A stretch of 64,000 nucleotides of DNA from positions 700,001 to 764,000 of the forward strand of contig NC_012778.1 of NCBI RefSeq assembly GCF_000146185.1. Direction: 5' to 3'. Position numbers and translations under genes: made by a program. Below, piece by piece: positions 8,829 through 20,239 of this stretch (positions are counted from its first letter, which is position 1; each line of letters begins with the position of its first letter). The DNA is from [Eubacterium] eligens ATCC 27750 (GTDB lineage: Bacteria; Bacillota; Clostridia; Lachnospirales; Lachnospiraceae). Under the pieces are notes generated by a model. It did not search any database. It saw only the letters and a list, made by a program, of their open reading frames with translations, and was not told the origin of the DNA.

Positions 8829-10466
8829 ATGATTAGTGCTAACAATGTAACACTTAGAATCGGTAAGAAGGCTCTTTTTGAAGATGTTAACATTAAGTTC
8901 ACAGAGGGTAACTGTTATGGACTTATTGGTGCGAATGGTGCCGGAAAGTCAACATTTTTAAAAATTCTTACAGGACAGATAGAACCTAGCAAGGGTGATG
9001 TTTCAATCACACCAGGTCAGAGATTATCTTTCTTAGAGCAGGATCACTTCAAGTATGATGAATATAATGTTCTTGATACAGTAATCATGGGTAATGACAG
9101 ACTTTACCAGATTATGAAAGAGAAAGAAGCTATATATGCCAAGGAAGATTTTACAGAGGAAGATGGTAACAAGGCAAGTGAGCTTGAGGCTGAGTTTGCA
9201 GATATGAATGGCTGGGAGGCTGAATCAGATGCTGCACAGCTTCTTAACGGACTTGGAATCGGAACAGATCTTCATTATAAGACAATGGCTGAGCTTAACG
9301 GTAGTGAGAAGGTGAAAGTTCTTCTTGCAAAGGCTTTATTTGGTAATCCTGATATTCTGCTTTTAGATGAGCCTACTAACCACCTTGATCTTGATGCGAT
9401 TGCATGGTTAGAAGAATTCCTTATTAATTTTGAGAATACTGTTATTGTTGTATCGCATGACAGATATTTCCTTAATAAAGTATGTACACAGATTGCAGAT
9501 ATTGATTATGCGAAGATTCAGCTCTATGCAGGTAATTATGATTTCTGGTATGAGTCAAGCCAGCTTATTATCAAGCAGATGAAGGAAGCTAATAAGAAGA
9601 AGGAAGAAAAGATTAAGGAATTACAGGACTTTATCCAGAGATTCTCTGCCAATGCTTCTAAGTCTAAGCAGGCTACTTCAAGAAAGAGAGCTCTTGAGAA
9701 GATTGAATTAGACGAGATTAAGCCATCAAGCAGAAAGTATCCATATATTGATTTCAGACCAGCAAGAGAGATTGGTAATGAAGTACTTACAGTAGAAGGA
9801 ATTTCTAAGACTATTGATGGTGTTAAGGTACTTGATAATGTATCATTTATTGTAAATCATGATGATAAGATAGCATTTGTTGGTTCTAATGAGCTTGCGA
9901 CAACTACACTTTTCAATATTATTACAGGCAACATGGAGCCTGATGAGGGAAGCTACAAATGGGGTGTTACAACTTCACAGGCTTATTTCCCTAAGGACAG
10001 TGCTGCAGAGTTTAACAGAGAAGATACTATTGTTGAATGGCTTACACAGTATTCACCAGATCCGGATCCTACTTATGTAAGAGGATTCCTTGGAAGAATG
10101 CTTTTTGCCGGAGATGACGGTGTTAAGAAGGTTAAGGTATTATCAGGTGGAGAGAAGGTAAGATGTCTTATATCCAAGATGATGATATGTGGAGCAAATG
10201 TATTAGTATTTGATGATCCTACTAACCACCTTGATATGGAGTCAATCACAGCTCTTAACAACGGACTTATTAAGTTCCCTGGAGTTACATTATTTACATC
10301 ACACGATCACCAGTTCATCCAGACAACTGCTAACCGTATTATGGAAATTGTTCCAAGCGGACAGCTTATTGATAAGATAACAACATACGATGAGTATCTT
10401 GCAAGCGATGAGATGGCAAGAAAGCGTCAGGGCTTTGCAGAAGCAGCTTCTGATGATGAAGATTAA
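8829..10466 (+). CDS. ABC-F family ATPase (YbiT-like) with a degenerate second ATP site
   Basis: A 545-aa cytosolic protein with two ABC domains and no membrane segments; ABC-F proteins act on the ribosome. The linker after domain 1 carries the QRFSANASKSKQATSRKRAL segment typical of YbiT-like members. Domain 1 has Walker A GANGAGKST and Walker B LLLDEPTNHLD but a weak signature LNGSEK. Domain 2 has an intact signature LSGGEK, but its Walker A reads VGSNELATTTLF (the essential Lys is missing) and its Walker B ends FDDPTNHLD (catalytic Glu to Asp). The first site (domain-1 Walker plus domain-2 signature) therefore looks competent and the other degenerate. The ATG at 8829 follows GGAGGA; the upstream in-frame start has no ribosome site. 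Confidence 0.9.
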   Translation: MISANNVTLRIGKKALFEDVNIKFTEGNCYGLIGANGAGKSTFLKILTGQIEPSKGDVSITPGQRLSFLEQDHFKYDEYNVLDTVIMGNDRLYQIMKEKEAIYAKEDFTEEDGNKASELEAEFADMNGWEAESDAAQLLNGLGIGTDLHYKTMAELNGSEKVKVLLAKALFGNPDILLLDEPTNHLDLDAIAWLEEFLINFENTVIVVSHDRYFLNKVCTQIADIDYAKIQLYAGNYDFWYESSQLIIKQMKEANKKKEEKIKELQDFIQRFSANASKSKQATSRKRALEKIELDEIKPSSRKYPYIDFRPAREIGNEVLTVEGISKTIDGVKVLDNVSFIVNHDDKIAFVGSNELATTTLFNIITGNMEPDEGSYKWGVTTSQAYFPKDSAAEFNREDTIVEWLTQYSPDPDPTYVRGFLGRMLFAGDDGVKKVKVLSGGEKVRCLISKMMICGANVLVFDDPTNHLDMESITALNNGLIKFPGVTLFTSHDHQFIQTTANRIMEIVPSGQLIDKITTYDEYLASDEMARKRQGFAEAASDDED

Positions 10467-10478
10467 TAAACAGCAATG

Positions 10479-10504
10479 GACAGCCGCACTTATGTGCGGC
10501 TGTC
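10479..10504 (+). other. Perfect 11-bp hairpin after the ABC-F gene
   Basis: GACAGCCGCAC / GTGCGGCTGTC with a TTAT loop lies 12 bases past the stop codon. It lacks a T-run, so it may be a 3'-end stabiliser or weak terminator rather than a classical one. Confidence 0.6.
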
Positions 10505-10549
10505 TGTGCGTATGAGCTGCGAGCAGAGTCAAGATGAGAATAAGAATGA

Positions 10550-10577
10550 TTGACAAATACTACACATTTGTTATACT
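10550..10577 (+). promoter_or_regulatory. Predicted sigma-A promoter of thiC
   Basis: A perfect TTGACA (10550-10555) and TATACT (10572-10577) with a 16-bp spacer; transcription would start about 10 bases before the riboswitch. Confidence 0.75.
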
Positions 10578-10594
10578 TATCACATATTATATTT

Positions 10595-10690
10595 GCAGGG
10601 GAGCATAAGGGCTGTGTAAGCAGTGGCTGCTGAGAGGGATTAAGTTCCGACCCATAACCTGATGTGGATAATGCCACCGTAGGGATTCTT
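10595..10690 (+). promoter_or_regulatory. TPP (thiamine pyrophosphate) riboswitch
   Basis: The conserved THI-box elements are present in order: GGGGAGC at the 5' side, GCTGAGAGGG, ACCC, and ACCTGATGTGGATAATGCCA followed by CCGTAGGGA. This matches the known TPP aptamer, which represses downstream thiamine genes when TPP is bound. About 95 bases separate it from the thiC start; a weak stem-loop (AGAGGGC / AGCTCTT) just after it could be part of the expression platform. Confidence 0.95.
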
Positions 10691-10785
10691 TAGAGGGCTT
10701 TTAGCTCTTCATTTGATTGTTTCGAAATCGGATTTCCACAAGGCTTATGATTTTCCTGTTAATTATCCAGAATGGAGGAATACAT

Positions 10786-12093
10786 ATGGAATACGCAACA
10801 CAGATGGATGCTGCAAGAAAAGGCATTGTTACTAAAGAAATGGAAATTGTTGCAAAGAAAGAAAATATAGATGTCGAGAGTTTAAGACAGCTTATAGCTA
10901 AGGGACAGGTTATCATTCCTGCCAATAAGAATCATAAATGTCTTGACCCTAACGGTATCGGTAATAAGTTAAGAACTAAGATTAATGTTAATCTTGGAAC
11001 TTCAAGAGACTGCGTGGATCTTGATATGGAGCTGGACAAGGTTAATAATGCTGTAAAGATGGGAGCAGAAGCTATCATGGATCTTTCTTCTTTCGGTGAT
11101 ACACAGAAATTCAGAAGAAAGCTGACAGCAGAATGTCCTGCAACAATAGGAACAGTTCCTATATATGATGCAGTTGTATATTATCATAAGGCACTTAAGG
11201 ATATCACAGCACAGGAGTGGCTTGATGTTGTAGAAATGCATGCTAAAGACGGCGTTGATTTCATGACTATACATTGTGGTATCAACAAGGCTACAGCTAA
11301 GAAGTTCAGAGCAGATAAGAGACTTATGAATATTGTATCAAGAGGCGGTTCTATCATATATGCATGGATGGAGATGACAGGAAATGAGAATCCGTTCTTT
11401 GAATATTATGACAGAGTGCTTGAGATATGCCGAGAATATGATGTTACAATGAGTCTTGGAGATGCGTGCAGACCGGGATGTATTATGGATGCATCAGATA
11501 TCTCACAGATTGAAGAGCTTGTTACACTTGGCGAGCTTACAAGAAGAGCATGGGAGAAGGATGTCCAGGTTATGGTTGAAGGACCAGGACATATGCCTCT
11601 TAACCAGATTAAGGCTAATATGGAGATTCAGCAGACAATATGCAAGGGAGCACCTTTCTATGTATTAGGACCTCTTGTTACTGATATAGCTCCAGGATAT
11701 GATCACATTACAGCAGCAATCGGTGGAGCTATCGCAGCTACTTACGGAGCTTCATTCCTCTGCTATGTAACACCTGCAGAACATTTAAGATTACCAGATC
11801 TTAATGATGTTAAGGAAGGAATTATTGCTTCTAAGATTGCAGCACATGCGGCTGATATTGCAAAGGGCGTACCGGGTGCAATGGACTGGGATTATAAGAT
11901 GGACAAGGCAAGAAAGGTTCTTGACTGGGAAGCAATGTTTGACGTTGCGATTGACCCTGAGAAGGCAAGAGCTTACAGAGCTTCATCTAAGCCTGAGAAG
12001 GAAGATACATGTTCTATGTGTGGTAATTTCTGTGCAGTAAAGAATATGAACAAGATTATGGAAGGCGAGATTGTAAGTATATTTGATGAGTAA
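10786..12093 (+). CDS. thiC: Phosphomethylpyrimidine synthase
   Basis: A 435-aa radical-SAM enzyme that converts aminoimidazole ribotide into hydroxymethylpyrimidine phosphate, the pyrimidine half of thiamine. Seen: KINVNLGTS near the N-terminus, [23 protein letters not shown], and the C-terminal [4Fe-4S] motif CSMCGNFC (about residues 407-414). It is the shorter clostridial form without the N-terminal extension. GGAGGA precedes the ATG at 10786. It is the only gene behind the TPP riboswitch here, followed directly by a terminator; no other thi gene is in the window. Confidence 0.96.
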   Translation: MEYATQMDAARKGIVTKEMEIVAKKENIDVESLRQLIAKGQVIIPANKNHKCLDPNGIGNKLRTKINVNLGTSRDCVDLDMELDKVNNAVKMGAEAIMDLSSFGDTQKFRRKLTAECPATIGTVPIYDAVVYYHKALKDITAQEWLDVVEMHAKDGVDFMTIHCGINKATAKKFRADKRLMNIVSRGGSIIYAWMEMTGNENPFFEYYDRVLEICREYDVTMSLGDACRPGCIMDASDISQIEELVTLGELTRRAWEKDVQVMVEGPGHMPLNQIKANMEIQQTICKGAPFYVLGPLVTDIAPGYDHITAAIGGAIAATYGASFLCYVTPAEHLRLPDLNDVKEGIIASKIAAHAADIAKGVPGAMDWDYKMDKARKVLDWEAMFDVAIDPEKARAYRASSKPEKEDTCSMCGNFCAVKNMNKIMEGEIVSIFDE

Positions 12094-12107
12094 TAGCATA
12101 TATGAAA

Positions 12108-12139
12108 GGGGTTGCCATGGTGGTGGCAGCTCTTTTTTT
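12108..12139 (+). terminator. Terminator of thiC
   Basis: GGGTTGCCA pairs with TGGCAGCTC (12124-12132, with G-U pairs) and is followed by seven T residues. Confidence 0.85.
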
Positions 12140-12155
12140 ATATAAAGAATGTGAT

Positions 12156-12184
12156 TTGCCATGAAACTGGATAAATGTTATAAT
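12156..12184 (+). promoter_or_regulatory. Predicted sigma-A promoter at the head of the ftsK-rpe gene run
   Basis: TTGCCA (12156-12161) and a perfect TATAAT (12179-12184) with a 17-bp spacer, 38 bases before ftsK. Confidence 0.7.
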
Positions 12185-12222
12185 TAAAAAATGTGAAAAT
12201 GCGATATTAAGGAGTGAACTTT

Positions 12223-15000
12223 ATGGCAAATACAGCCAGCAGGAATGGTAAAAAGACTACCACTCAGAGAAAGAAAACAAATACTTCAGGCAGGAAAAAG
12301 CAGCCGGCTAAGTCTAAGCAGCCAGTAAAGAATAAGCAGATTCAGGATAATCAGTTAAGGAATGATTGTATAATACTTTTTTCGATAGCATGTGCGATAA
12401 TACTTATACTTACGAATTTTAATCTTGCAGGGACATTGGGCAGAGGAATAAAATGGTTTATGTTTGGTGTTTTTGGCGTGATGGAATACATTTTTCCATT
12501 TGTACTTGCAGCAAGTGTTATTTTCTTAATGGTAAACAGGGATTTAATAAGAGTTGCAAGAATTAAGACCGTAGCGGTTTACGGACTTCTTATTGTATTA
12601 TGCGGAATGATTCAGTGTGTATATAATAAGCCGGCGGTTATGGAGAGTAATGTGGGAGAAGTATTTACATATTGTGCTGATTATAAGGCAGGAGGAGGAT
12701 TTTCAGGCGGCATATTATGTAAAGTACTGAGTCCGATAGGGGCTATTGGAACATTTGTAATATTAATGATACTTGCAATTATATGCATTGTTATTATCAC
12801 AGAAAAATCTTTTGTGTCAGGGCTTAAGAATGTAAGGAATAACAGCCAGAGAATGATGCAGGAGGCAAAAGAAGATTATTCGGCATACAGACAGCATTCT
12901 GCAAGCAGACATGAAAATGATATGTCAGATGAAGAGTATCATAGGCTAAGAGAAGAAGAGAGAGCTAAGGCAAGATTAAGAAAAATTGAAAAGAAAGAGA
13001 AACAGCTTGCTGAAAAGAAGGCAAGGGAAGAATATCTTGCCAATGCCAGAATGAATAATGTTGTAAGAGGCGTGACTTCTGATACACTTATAACAGGTGA
13101 TGTCCAGCCGGAGCCAGAGATAGATATACATGAAATTGAAGTTGACCGTGAAAGAAAAGATGAATATTCAGCCGATATATATGAGCCTGATAATAGAATG
13201 AAACCTGTTGATAAAGCACAGGTGATTGTTGATGACAGTGATGATTTGTTTGAGAATTTGTATTCGGATGATAAATCTGCTGACAGTGTTATGCCTGCAC
13301 AGTCTGTTCAGGAGATTCAGGATGATTATTATTCAGAAGAACTACAGTATCAAGAGGCAGATGCTTCTGACAGTATGATGGATAATTATTCGTATTCAGA
13401 ACCAGATGCGGATGAAGATGTATACGATATGCAGGAAGATGAAGCAGCAGATTATGCTGGAGATATTCAGGAAGAGCCAGAAGCTGATGTACAGGATAAT
13501 GTAATAACAGAAAGTTCTGTGCCTGAAAAGAAACCAAAGAAGGTATACAAGTTCCCACCGATAAGTTTATTAAAGAAAAATCCAGGGGCGGCATCCGGCG
13601 GAAAGGCTGAGTACAGAATGACCGCGCAGAGATTACAGGAGACTCTGCTTACTTTCGGAGTTAAAGTTACAATAACTGATATAAGCTGTGGACCTACAGT
13701 TACAAGATATGAGTTACAGCCGGAACAGGGGGTTAAGGTAAGCAAGATTGTATCTTTATCAGATGATATCAAGCTTAATCTGGCAGCCGCTGATATAAGA
13801 ATTGAAGCACCAATTCCAGGTAAGGCAGCTATAGGTATTGAAGTTCCTAATAAGGAAGCCGGAAGTGTATATTTCAGGGAACTGGTTGAGTCTAAGGAAT
13901 TTAAGGAAAGCCAGTCAGCGATATCATTCGGAGTTGGTAAGGATATTGCAGGAAAGACTATTATTGCAGATATTGCGAAGATGCCTCATATGCTTATTGC
14001 CGGAGCAACAGGTTCAGGTAAATCGGTATGTATCAACACAATTATTATGAGTATTCTTTATAAGGCAAGGCCGGAGGATGTAAGACTTATAATGGTTGAC
14101 CCTAAGGTTGTTGAGTTAAGTGTGTACAACGGAATACCACATCTGTTATTACCAGTTGTAACTGACCCTAAGAAGGCTGCGGGAGCGCTTAACTGGGCTG
14201 TTAATGAGATGACAGACAGATATAAGAAGTTTGCTGCTATGCAGGTTCGTAACATCAAGGGATATAATGATGTTGTTGTCAAGAAGAATAAGGAGGGCAT
14301 AGACCCTCCAATGGAGAAGCTTCCACAGATTGTCATTATCATAGATGAGCTTGCTGACCTTATGATGGTTGCACCGGGTGAGGTTGAAGATGCAATATGC
14401 CGTCTGGCTCAGCTTGCTAGAGCGGCCGGAATACATATGGTTATAGCAACGCAGAGACCTTCTGTTAATGTAGTAACAGGACTTATCAAGGCAAATATTC
14501 CGTCTAAGATAGCATTTGCAGTATCTTCGGGAATTGATTCAAGAGTTATCATTGATATGAATGGTGCTGAGAAGCTGCTTGGAAAGGGAGATATGCTCTA
14601 CTTCCCATCTAATCTTCCAAAGCCGCTGCGTGTTCAGGGCGCATTCGTATCTGATGAAGAGGTTGAAAATGTTGTATCTTTCCTTAAGGAGAATGCAGAG
14701 GAAGTATCTTATGATGAGAGTATTGCACAGGCTACTGTAAGTCAGGAGAGCATGCCTGGCAGCAGTAAAGGCGATGATGAGAGAGATTCACTTTTTGCTG
14801 ATGCAGGAAGATTTGTTATTGAGAATGAAAAAGGCTCAATAGGAAGTCTGCAGAGACATTTTAAGATAGGCTTTAACAGGGCAGGACGAATTATGGACCA
14901 GCTTGCTGATGCAAAGGTAGTAGGACCGGAGCTTGGAACTAAGCCAAGAAAGGTTGAGATGACAATGGAAGAGTTTGAAACACTTCTAAAGCAGCAGTAA
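12223..15000 (+). CDS. ftsK: FtsK/SpoIIIE family DNA translocase
   Basis: A 925-aa membrane-anchored DNA pump for chromosome segregation at the septum. Seen: a basic N-terminal tail (K/T/Q-rich, to about residue 45), about four transmembrane segments (roughly 50-200), a long acidic low-complexity linker (about 290-430), then the RecA-like motor with Walker [27 protein letters not shown], Walker [14 protein letters not shown] and ATQRPSVNV, and a C-terminal winged-helix gamma domain ([19 protein letters not shown]). The ATG at 12223 has AAGGAG at proper distance; the GTG at 12214 overlaps that site. First gene of a roughly 15-kb co-directional run. Confidence 0.95.
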   Translation: MANTASRNGKKTTTQRKKTNTSGRKKQPAKSKQPVKNKQIQDNQLRNDCIILFSIACAIILILTNFNLAGTLGRGIKWFMFGVFGVMEYIFPFVLAASVIFLMVNRDLIRVARIKTVAVYGLLIVLCGMIQCVYNKPAVMESNVGEVFTYCADYKAGGGFSGGILCKVLSPIGAIGTFVILMILAIICIVIITEKSFVSGLKNVRNNSQRMMQEAKEDYSAYRQHSASRHENDMSDEEYHRLREEERAKARLRKIEKKEKQLAEKKAREEYLANARMNNVVRGVTSDTLITGDVQPEPEIDIHEIEVDRERKDEYSADIYEPDNRMKPVDKAQVIVDDSDDLFENLYSDDKSADSVMPAQSVQEIQDDYYSEELQYQEADASDSMMDNYSYSEPDADEDVYDMQEDEAADYAGDIQEEPEADVQDNVITESSVPEKKPKKVYKFPPISLLKKNPGAASGGKAEYRMTAQRLQETLLTFGVKVTITDISCGPTVTRYELQPEQGVKVSKIVSLSDDIKLNLAAADIRIEAPIPGKAAIGIEVPNKEAGSVYFRELVESKEFKESQSAISFGVGKDIAGKTIIADIAKMPHMLIAGATGSGKSVCINTIIMSILYKARPEDVRLIMVDPKVVELSVYNGIPHLLLPVVTDPKKAAGALNWAVNEMTDRYKKFAAMQVRNIKGYNDVVVKKNKEGIDPPMEKLPQIVIIIDELADLMMVAPGEVEDAICRLAQLARAAGIHMVIATQRPSVNVVTGLIKANIPSKIAFAVSSGIDSRVIIDMNGAEKLLGKGDMLYFPSNLPKPLRVQGAFVSDEEVENVVSFLKENAEEVSYDESIAQATVSQESMPGSSKGDDERDSLFADAGRFVIENEKGSIGSLQRHFKIGFNRAGRIMDQLADAKVVGPELGTKPRKVEMTMEEFETLLKQQ

Positions 15001-15038
15001 TATAAGTAATATATACTATAAAATAAGGAGACTAATGT

Positions 15039-16532
15039 ATGAAGCTTTCAGAGATATTAAAAATATGTTCAGAAAATGAAACTGCAGACTTCAGATACAG
15101 TGTTGTATGCGGTGATACTGATGTGGATGTTACTGGAATTACATCTGATTCAAGAAAAATGCAGGATGGATATGCATTTGTATGCATTAAGGGTGCTGTT
15201 AGTGATGGGCATAAGTATATTGACCAGATTAAGGATAAGGCATCTGTAATTGTTGTTCTTGATGGCGAATACGAAGCCAAAGACTGCAAGGCAGCAGTTG
15301 TAAGCACAGATAACACAAGGCTTGCGCTTGCACTTATGTCGGCAGCAGTCTATGGCAATCCTGACAGGAAGCTGTTTACAATAGGAATAACAGGAACTAA
15401 GGGAAAGACAACAACCACTTATATGGTTAAAAATGTGCTTGAGGCATGCGGCATTAAGACTGGACTTATAGGAACAATTGAGACTATTATCGGGGATGAA
15501 GCGATTCCGGCACATAATACAACACCTGAATCAATAGAGATTCACCAGTCATTTGCAAAGATGGTAGACGCTGGCTGTAAAGCAGTTGTTATGGAGGTGT
15601 CTTCGCAGGGACTTAAGCTTGACAGAACAGCAGGTATTATGTTCGATATAGGAGTGTTTACTAATCTTGAGCCCGACCATATCGGACCTAATGAGCATGA
15701 GTCATTTGAGGATTATCTTAATTGTAAGGCTAAGTTATTCAAGCAGTGCAAGGTTGGTATCGTTAATGCTGATGATAAGCATACCCAGGATATCCTTAGG
15801 GGAGCAATATGTAAGGTTGAAAGCTATGGTATCGGAGATAATGCTGATATTAAGGCTGAAAATATTGAACTTTTACATGAACCGGGTAAAATTGGTCTTA
15901 CATATGACTGTACAGGACTTGTTAATATGAAGGTTGAACTTAATCTTCCGGGTAAGTTTTCTGTATACAATTCATTATGTGCAATAGCAATTACAAGGCA
16001 TTTCGATGTTGACGAAGAGGCACTTAAGGAAACTCTTAAGCATGTTAAGGTTAAGGGAAGAATTGAGCTTGTAAAGGTTTCAGATGATTTTACATTAATG
16101 ATAGATTATGCTCATAATGCAATGGCTTTAGAGAGTATACTTACAACTCTTAAGGAATATCACCCTCACAGACTTGTATGCCTGTTTGGATGTGGTGGTA
16201 ACCGCTCCAAGGAAAGAAGATATGAGATGGGCGAGGTTTCAGGAAAACTTGCTGACCTTACTATTATCACATCAGATAATCCAAGATTTGAAGAGCCGGA
16301 GGCAATTATAGAAGATATCAAGACAGGAATTGCTAAGACTACCGGAAAACATGTTGATATTACAGACAGAAAAGAAGCTATTAAGTATGCGATAGAACAT
16401 GGCGAACCGGGTGATATTATTGTTCTTGCGGGTAAAGGTCATGAGGATTATCAGGAGATTAAGGGTGTGAAGTATCCTATGGATGAGAGGGTGCTTATCA
16501 AAGAAGTGCTTGAAGAATTGAAGGGTAATTAA
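15039..16532 (+). CDS. murE: UDP-N-acetylmuramyl-tripeptide synthetase (MurE)
   Basis: A 497-aa cytosolic Mur ligase adding the third residue to the peptidoglycan precursor. Seen: ATP-binding GITGTKGKTTTTYM (about residues 112-125), EVSSQGLKLDR, a central-domain MIDYAHN and the C-terminal SDNPRFEEP motif; DNPR marks meso-diaminopimelate-adding enzymes rather than lysine-adding ones. Its TAA overlaps the priA ATG (TAATG). It is detached from the dcw cluster, which lies 14 kb downstream. Confidence 0.95.
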   Translation: MKLSEILKICSENETADFRYSVVCGDTDVDVTGITSDSRKMQDGYAFVCIKGAVSDGHKYIDQIKDKASVIVVLDGEYEAKDCKAAVVSTDNTRLALALMSAAVYGNPDRKLFTIGITGTKGKTTTTYMVKNVLEACGIKTGLIGTIETIIGDEAIPAHNTTPESIEIHQSFAKMVDAGCKAVVMEVSSQGLKLDRTAGIMFDIGVFTNLEPDHIGPNEHESFEDYLNCKAKLFKQCKVGIVNADDKHTQDILRGAICKVESYGIGDNADIKAENIELLHEPGKIGLTYDCTGLVNMKVELNLPGKFSVYNSLCAIAITRHFDVDEEALKETLKHVKVKGRIELVKVSDDFTLMIDYAHNAMALESILTTLKEYHPHRLVCLFGCGGNRSKERRYEMGEVSGKLADLTIITSDNPRFEEPEAIIEDIKTGIAKTTGKHVDITDRKEAIKYAIEHGEPGDIIVLAGKGHEDYQEIKGVKYPMDERVLIKEVLEELKGN

Positions 16533-18748
16533 TGTACGCAGATGTAATAATAGACATTTCACATGAACAGCTTGATAAGACATTCCAGTATGCAGTTCCG
16601 GATGAATTGGCGGATGTAATTGAACTGGGAATGTCAGTTGATATTCCTTTTGGAGCAGGAAACAGGCAGATAACAGGGTATGTTGTAGGTTTGGGAGACA
16701 AGGCGGCATATCCTGTTGAAAAGATAAAATATATTACAGGGATTACCGAGGGAAAGGTCACTGCAGTAAGCAGAATGTTAAAGCTTGCGGCTTGGCTGAA
16801 GCACAATTATGGATGTACCATGAATCAGGCAATTAAGACGGTTATTCCTGTAAAAGATAAGGTTAAACAGAAGGAAAAACGCTCGGTCAATCTTATTATT
16901 GACACGGCACAGGCGCAGAAGTATCTTGATGTATTTGCAAAGAAAAATGCAAAAGCAAGATACAGACTGTTAGAGGTACTGATTAAGGAACCTGTAATAG
17001 ATGAAAGCATTATTAAATCCAAGCTTAATATCACGGCACAGACGGTAAAAGCATTTGAAGATATGGGGATTGCCGAAGTCAGGTCAGAAGATATGTATAG
17101 GAATCCTGTAAGAAATGTTTCGGGAGAAAGAAAAAATATCGAGCTTAACAAGCAGCAAAAAAAAGCTGTGGATACAATAATAGCTGACTATGATAAGGGG
17201 GATTATAAGACATATCTGCTTCATGGTGTTACAGGAAGCGGAAAGACCGAGGTGTATCTTGCGGCAATTGAGCATGTCCTTAATCATGGAAGACAGGCAA
17301 TTGTGCTTATACCGGAGATTGCACTTACATTCCAGACTGTGCAGAGGTTTTACCACAGATTCGGGGATAAGGTATCTATTATGAATTCCCGTATGTCAAA
17401 GGGAGAACGTTATGACCAGTTTCTGCGGGCGCAGAGAGGTGATATAAGTGTAATGATTGGACCACGTTCAGCGTTGTTCACACCGTTTTCAAATATAGGA
17501 ATTATAATAATAGATGAAGAGCATGAAGGAGCTTACAAGTCAGAGACTGTTCCAAGATACCATGCAAGAGAGGTTGCATGCCATATGGCAAAGGAAGCAG
17601 GTGCTTCAGTGATACTTGGTTCTGCGACTCCTTCAATGGAAAGCTACTATGCGGCAATGAATGGACATATACAGCTTATTACACTTGACAGCCGCGCAGG
17701 AAGCGGAGAGCTTCCATCAGTTGATATTGTTGACCTGAGAGAAGAATTAAGGCTTGGAAACAGGACGATATTCAGCAACAGGTTAAGAGAACTGATGAGT
17801 GACAGACTTGCAAAGCATGAGCAGATAATGCTTTTCCTTAATAAGAGAGGCGTGGCTGGCTTTATATCATGCCGTTCATGCGGAAAGGTTATGAAATGCC
17901 CGCACTGTGATGTTTCACTTACGGAGCATGCTGATGGAAGGCTGATGTGTCATTACTGCGGATATACAACACCTAAGATAACTGTATGCCCTTCATGCGG
18001 TTCAAGGTATGTTTCGGGTTTCAGGGCAGGAACGGAAGGTGTTGAAGCACAGGTTAAGAAAACATTTCCACAGGCAAGAGTGCTAAGAATGGATATGGAC
18101 ACTACAAGAGGCAAGGATGGACATGAAAAGATTCTGTCGGAATTCGCCAATGGTAATGCGGATATTCTTATTGGAACTCAGATGATTGTTAAAGGACATG
18201 ATTTTCCAAATGTAACGCTTATGGGAGTGCTTGCGGCAGACATGTCACTTTATTCCAGTGATTACAGGGCTTCTGAGAGAACTTTCCAGCTTCTTACACA
18301 GGCGGCTGGAAGGGCAGGAAGAGCAGAAAAAAGCGGCAATGTAGTTATACAGACTTATACGCCGGAGCATTTTAGTATTGTTAGTGCGGCTAATCAGGAT
18401 TATAATGCTTTCTATGAGCAGGAAATTGCTTACAGAAAGCTGTGTGGATATCCGCCGGCGGATAATCTTATGAAGATTATGTTATCTTCACCAGATGAGA
18501 TGTTATTGACAAAGAGTGCAGCGTGGGTTAAAGCATTTGTGGATAACAACTGCAAGTATAAAGGACTTATGTGTATAGGTCCGGCAGATGCACCTATATA
18601 TAAGATTAAAGATGTGTATAGTAAGATAATCTATGTAAAACATAAAGACAGGGAAGTTCTTAACAGTATATATGAAAAGCTTGATGTTAATATTGTTGGA
18701 AATCAGGCTTTTAAGAATATTAATGTACAATACGATATTAATGGATGA
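16532..18748 (+). CDS. priA: Primosomal protein N' (PriA helicase)
   Basis: A 738-aa 3'-5' superfamily-2 helicase that restarts stalled replication forks. Seen: the N-terminal 3'-DNA-binding domain ([16 protein letters not shown]), Walker [16 protein letters not shown] box, GSATPSME, a zinc-binding insert with paired cysteines ([13 protein letters not shown] and [17 protein letters not shown]) and motifs V/VI ([22 protein letters not shown]). Start and stop both overlap or touch neighbours, consistent with one transcript. Confidence 0.96.
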   Translation: MYADVIIDISHEQLDKTFQYAVPDELADVIELGMSVDIPFGAGNRQITGYVVGLGDKAAYPVEKIKYITGITEGKVTAVSRMLKLAAWLKHNYGCTMNQAIKTVIPVKDKVKQKEKRSVNLIIDTAQAQKYLDVFAKKNAKARYRLLEVLIKEPVIDESIIKSKLNITAQTVKAFEDMGIAEVRSEDMYRNPVRNVSGERKNIELNKQQKKAVDTIIADYDKGDYKTYLLHGVTGSGKTEVYLAAIEHVLNHGRQAIVLIPEIALTFQTVQRFYHRFGDKVSIMNSRMSKGERYDQFLRAQRGDISVMIGPRSALFTPFSNIGIIIIDEEHEGAYKSETVPRYHAREVACHMAKEAGASVILGSATPSMESYYAAMNGHIQLITLDSRAGSGELPSVDIVDLREELRLGNRTIFSNRLRELMSDRLAKHEQIMLFLNKRGVAGFISCRSCGKVMKCPHCDVSLTEHADGRLMCHYCGYTTPKITVCPSCGSRYVSGFRAGTEGVEAQVKKTFPQARVLRMDMDTTRGKDGHEKILSEFANGNADILIGTQMIVKGHDFPNVTLMGVLAADMSLYSSDYRASERTFQLLTQAAGRAGRAEKSGNVVIQTYTPEHFSIVSAANQDYNAFYEQEIAYRKLCGYPPADNLMKIMLSSPDEMLLTKSAAWVKAFVDNNCKYKGLMCIGPADAPIYKIKDVYSKIIYVKHKDREVLNSIYEKLDVNIVGNQAFKNINVQYDING

Positions 18749-18764
18749 TTGCGAGGAGGAATAT

Positions 18765-19238
18765 ATGGCAATAAGAAATATTAGAACACTTGGAGATGAT
18801 ATACTAAGAGCCAAGGCAAAAGAGATTACAGAGATGACACCAAGAATTGAAGAGCTTATTGATGATATGTTTGATACAATGTATGAGGCTAATGGTGTAG
18901 GTCTTGCAGCACCTCAGGTTGGAATCAGAAAGAGACTTGTTGTTATTGACTGTGGAGATGATCCTATTGTTCTTATCAATCCTGTTGTATTAGAGACAAG
19001 CGGAAGTCAGACAGGGCTTGAAGGATGCCTAAGTGTACCTGGAAAGACAGGTGAGGTTACAAGACCTAATTATGCCAAGGTTAAGGCTCTTAATGAGAAT
19101 ATGGAAGAGATTATAGTAGAAGGAGAGGAGCTTCTTGCAAGATGCCTTCTTCATGAGATTGACCATCTTGATGGTATAATGTATGTTGATAAAGTAGAAG
19201 GAGAACTTCTCTCTACAGATGACATTGAAGAAGAATAA
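18765..19238 (+). CDS. def: Peptide deformylase
   Basis: A 157-aa metal-dependent enzyme removing the formyl group from nascent proteins. All three motifs are present: [18 protein letters not shown] (metal Cys) and HEIDHLDG (two metal His, catalytic Glu). The ATG at 18765 follows GAGGAGGA; the longer frame would run back into priA. It sits directly before fmt, the usual def-fmt pair. Confidence 0.97.
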   Translation: MAIRNIRTLGDDILRAKAKEITEMTPRIEELIDDMFDTMYEANGVGLAAPQVGIRKRLVVIDCGDDPIVLINPVVLETSGSQTGLEGCLSVPGKTGEVTRPNYAKVKALNENMEEIIVEGEELLARCLLHEIDHLDGIMYVDKVEGELLSTDDIEEE

Positions 19239-19258
19239 TTAATGAAAAGGGGAACAGA

Positions 19259-20206
19259 ATGCGAGTAGTATTTATGGGTACACCCGATTTTGCTGTAGGG
19301 ACACTTAAAGCAATAATCGAAGCAGGACATGATGTGGCAGCAGTTGTTACACAGCCTGATAAGCCAAGGGGAAGAAGCAAATCACTTGTTTTCTCTCCAG
19401 TTAAGGATGAAGCTGTGGCACATGGAATCACAGTGTTACAGCCGGAGAGAGCAAGAGATGAAGCATTTGTAGAAGAATTAAGAACATATAATGCAGATGT
19501 AATTGTTGTCGTTGCATTTGGACAGTTACTGCCGGCAAGTATTATTAACATGCCAAGATACGGCTGTATCAATGTTCATGCATCACTTCTTCCTAAGTAC
19601 AGAGGTGCATCGCCAATCCAGTGGGCAGTTATTGATGGCTGTGAGTATTCAGGTGTTACAACCATGAAGATGGATGAAGGCCTTGATACAGGAGATATCC
19701 TGATGGTTGAGAAGGTGAAGCTTGATGCTAAAGAGACGGGCGGAAGTCTTTTTGACAGATTAAGTGATGTCGGTGCGCATCTTTTGGTTAAGACACTTGA
19801 AGGACTTGAAGCTGGAACTATTACTCCTGTTAAGCAGGATGATTCAGAAAGCACTTATGTAAAAATGCTTCATAAGTCATTTGGTAAGATGGATTTCAAT
19901 AAGAGTGCAGCTGAACTTGAAAGACTTATAAGAGGACTTAATCCATGGCCTAGTGCATTTACTTATATAGACGGTAAGATGTTAAAGATATGGGATGCAG
20001 ATGTTGCAGATAATATCAGTGAAGTACAGACAGAAGAAGTTAAGCCGGGACAGGTTGTTACTGTAGGAAAGAACACATTTACAATAGCCTGTGGACAAGG
20101 TTACTTAGTTGTTAATGAGGTTCAGTTAGAAGGTAAGAAGAGAATGGACAGCGGTTCATTCTTAAGAGGCAACCAGTTAGAAGCAGGTGTAATGTTAGGA
20201 GAATAA
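19259..20206 (+). CDS. fmt: Methionyl-tRNA formyltransferase
   Basis: A 315-aa enzyme that formylates initiator Met-tRNA using 10-formyl-tetrahydrofolate. Seen: N-terminal RVVFMGTPDFAV, formyl-transfer motif INVHASLLPKYRGASPIQWA with the catalytic Asn-His and a following Asp region (DEGLDTGDIL), and the C-terminal OB-like domain (LIRGLNPWPSAFT). AAAAGGGG lies before the ATG. Confidence 0.97.
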   Translation: MRVVFMGTPDFAVGTLKAIIEAGHDVAAVVTQPDKPRGRSKSLVFSPVKDEAVAHGITVLQPERARDEAFVEELRTYNADVIVVVAFGQLLPASIINMPRYGCINVHASLLPKYRGASPIQWAVIDGCEYSGVTTMKMDEGLDTGDILMVEKVKLDAKETGGSLFDRLSDVGAHLLVKTLEGLEAGTITPVKQDDSESTYVKMLHKSFGKMDFNKSAAELERLIRGLNPWPSAFTYIDGKMLKIWDADVADNISEVQTEEVKPGQVVTVGKNTFTIACGQGYLVVNEVQLEGKKRMDSGSFLRGNQLEAGVMLGE

Positions 20207-20239
20207 GCAGAATCTTAAATGGTTCAGAAAAGAGGTATT

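Noticed and set aside
10479..10504. Classical terminator after the ABC-F gene
   Set aside because: Perfect stem, but no T-run on either strand; kept only as a hairpin.
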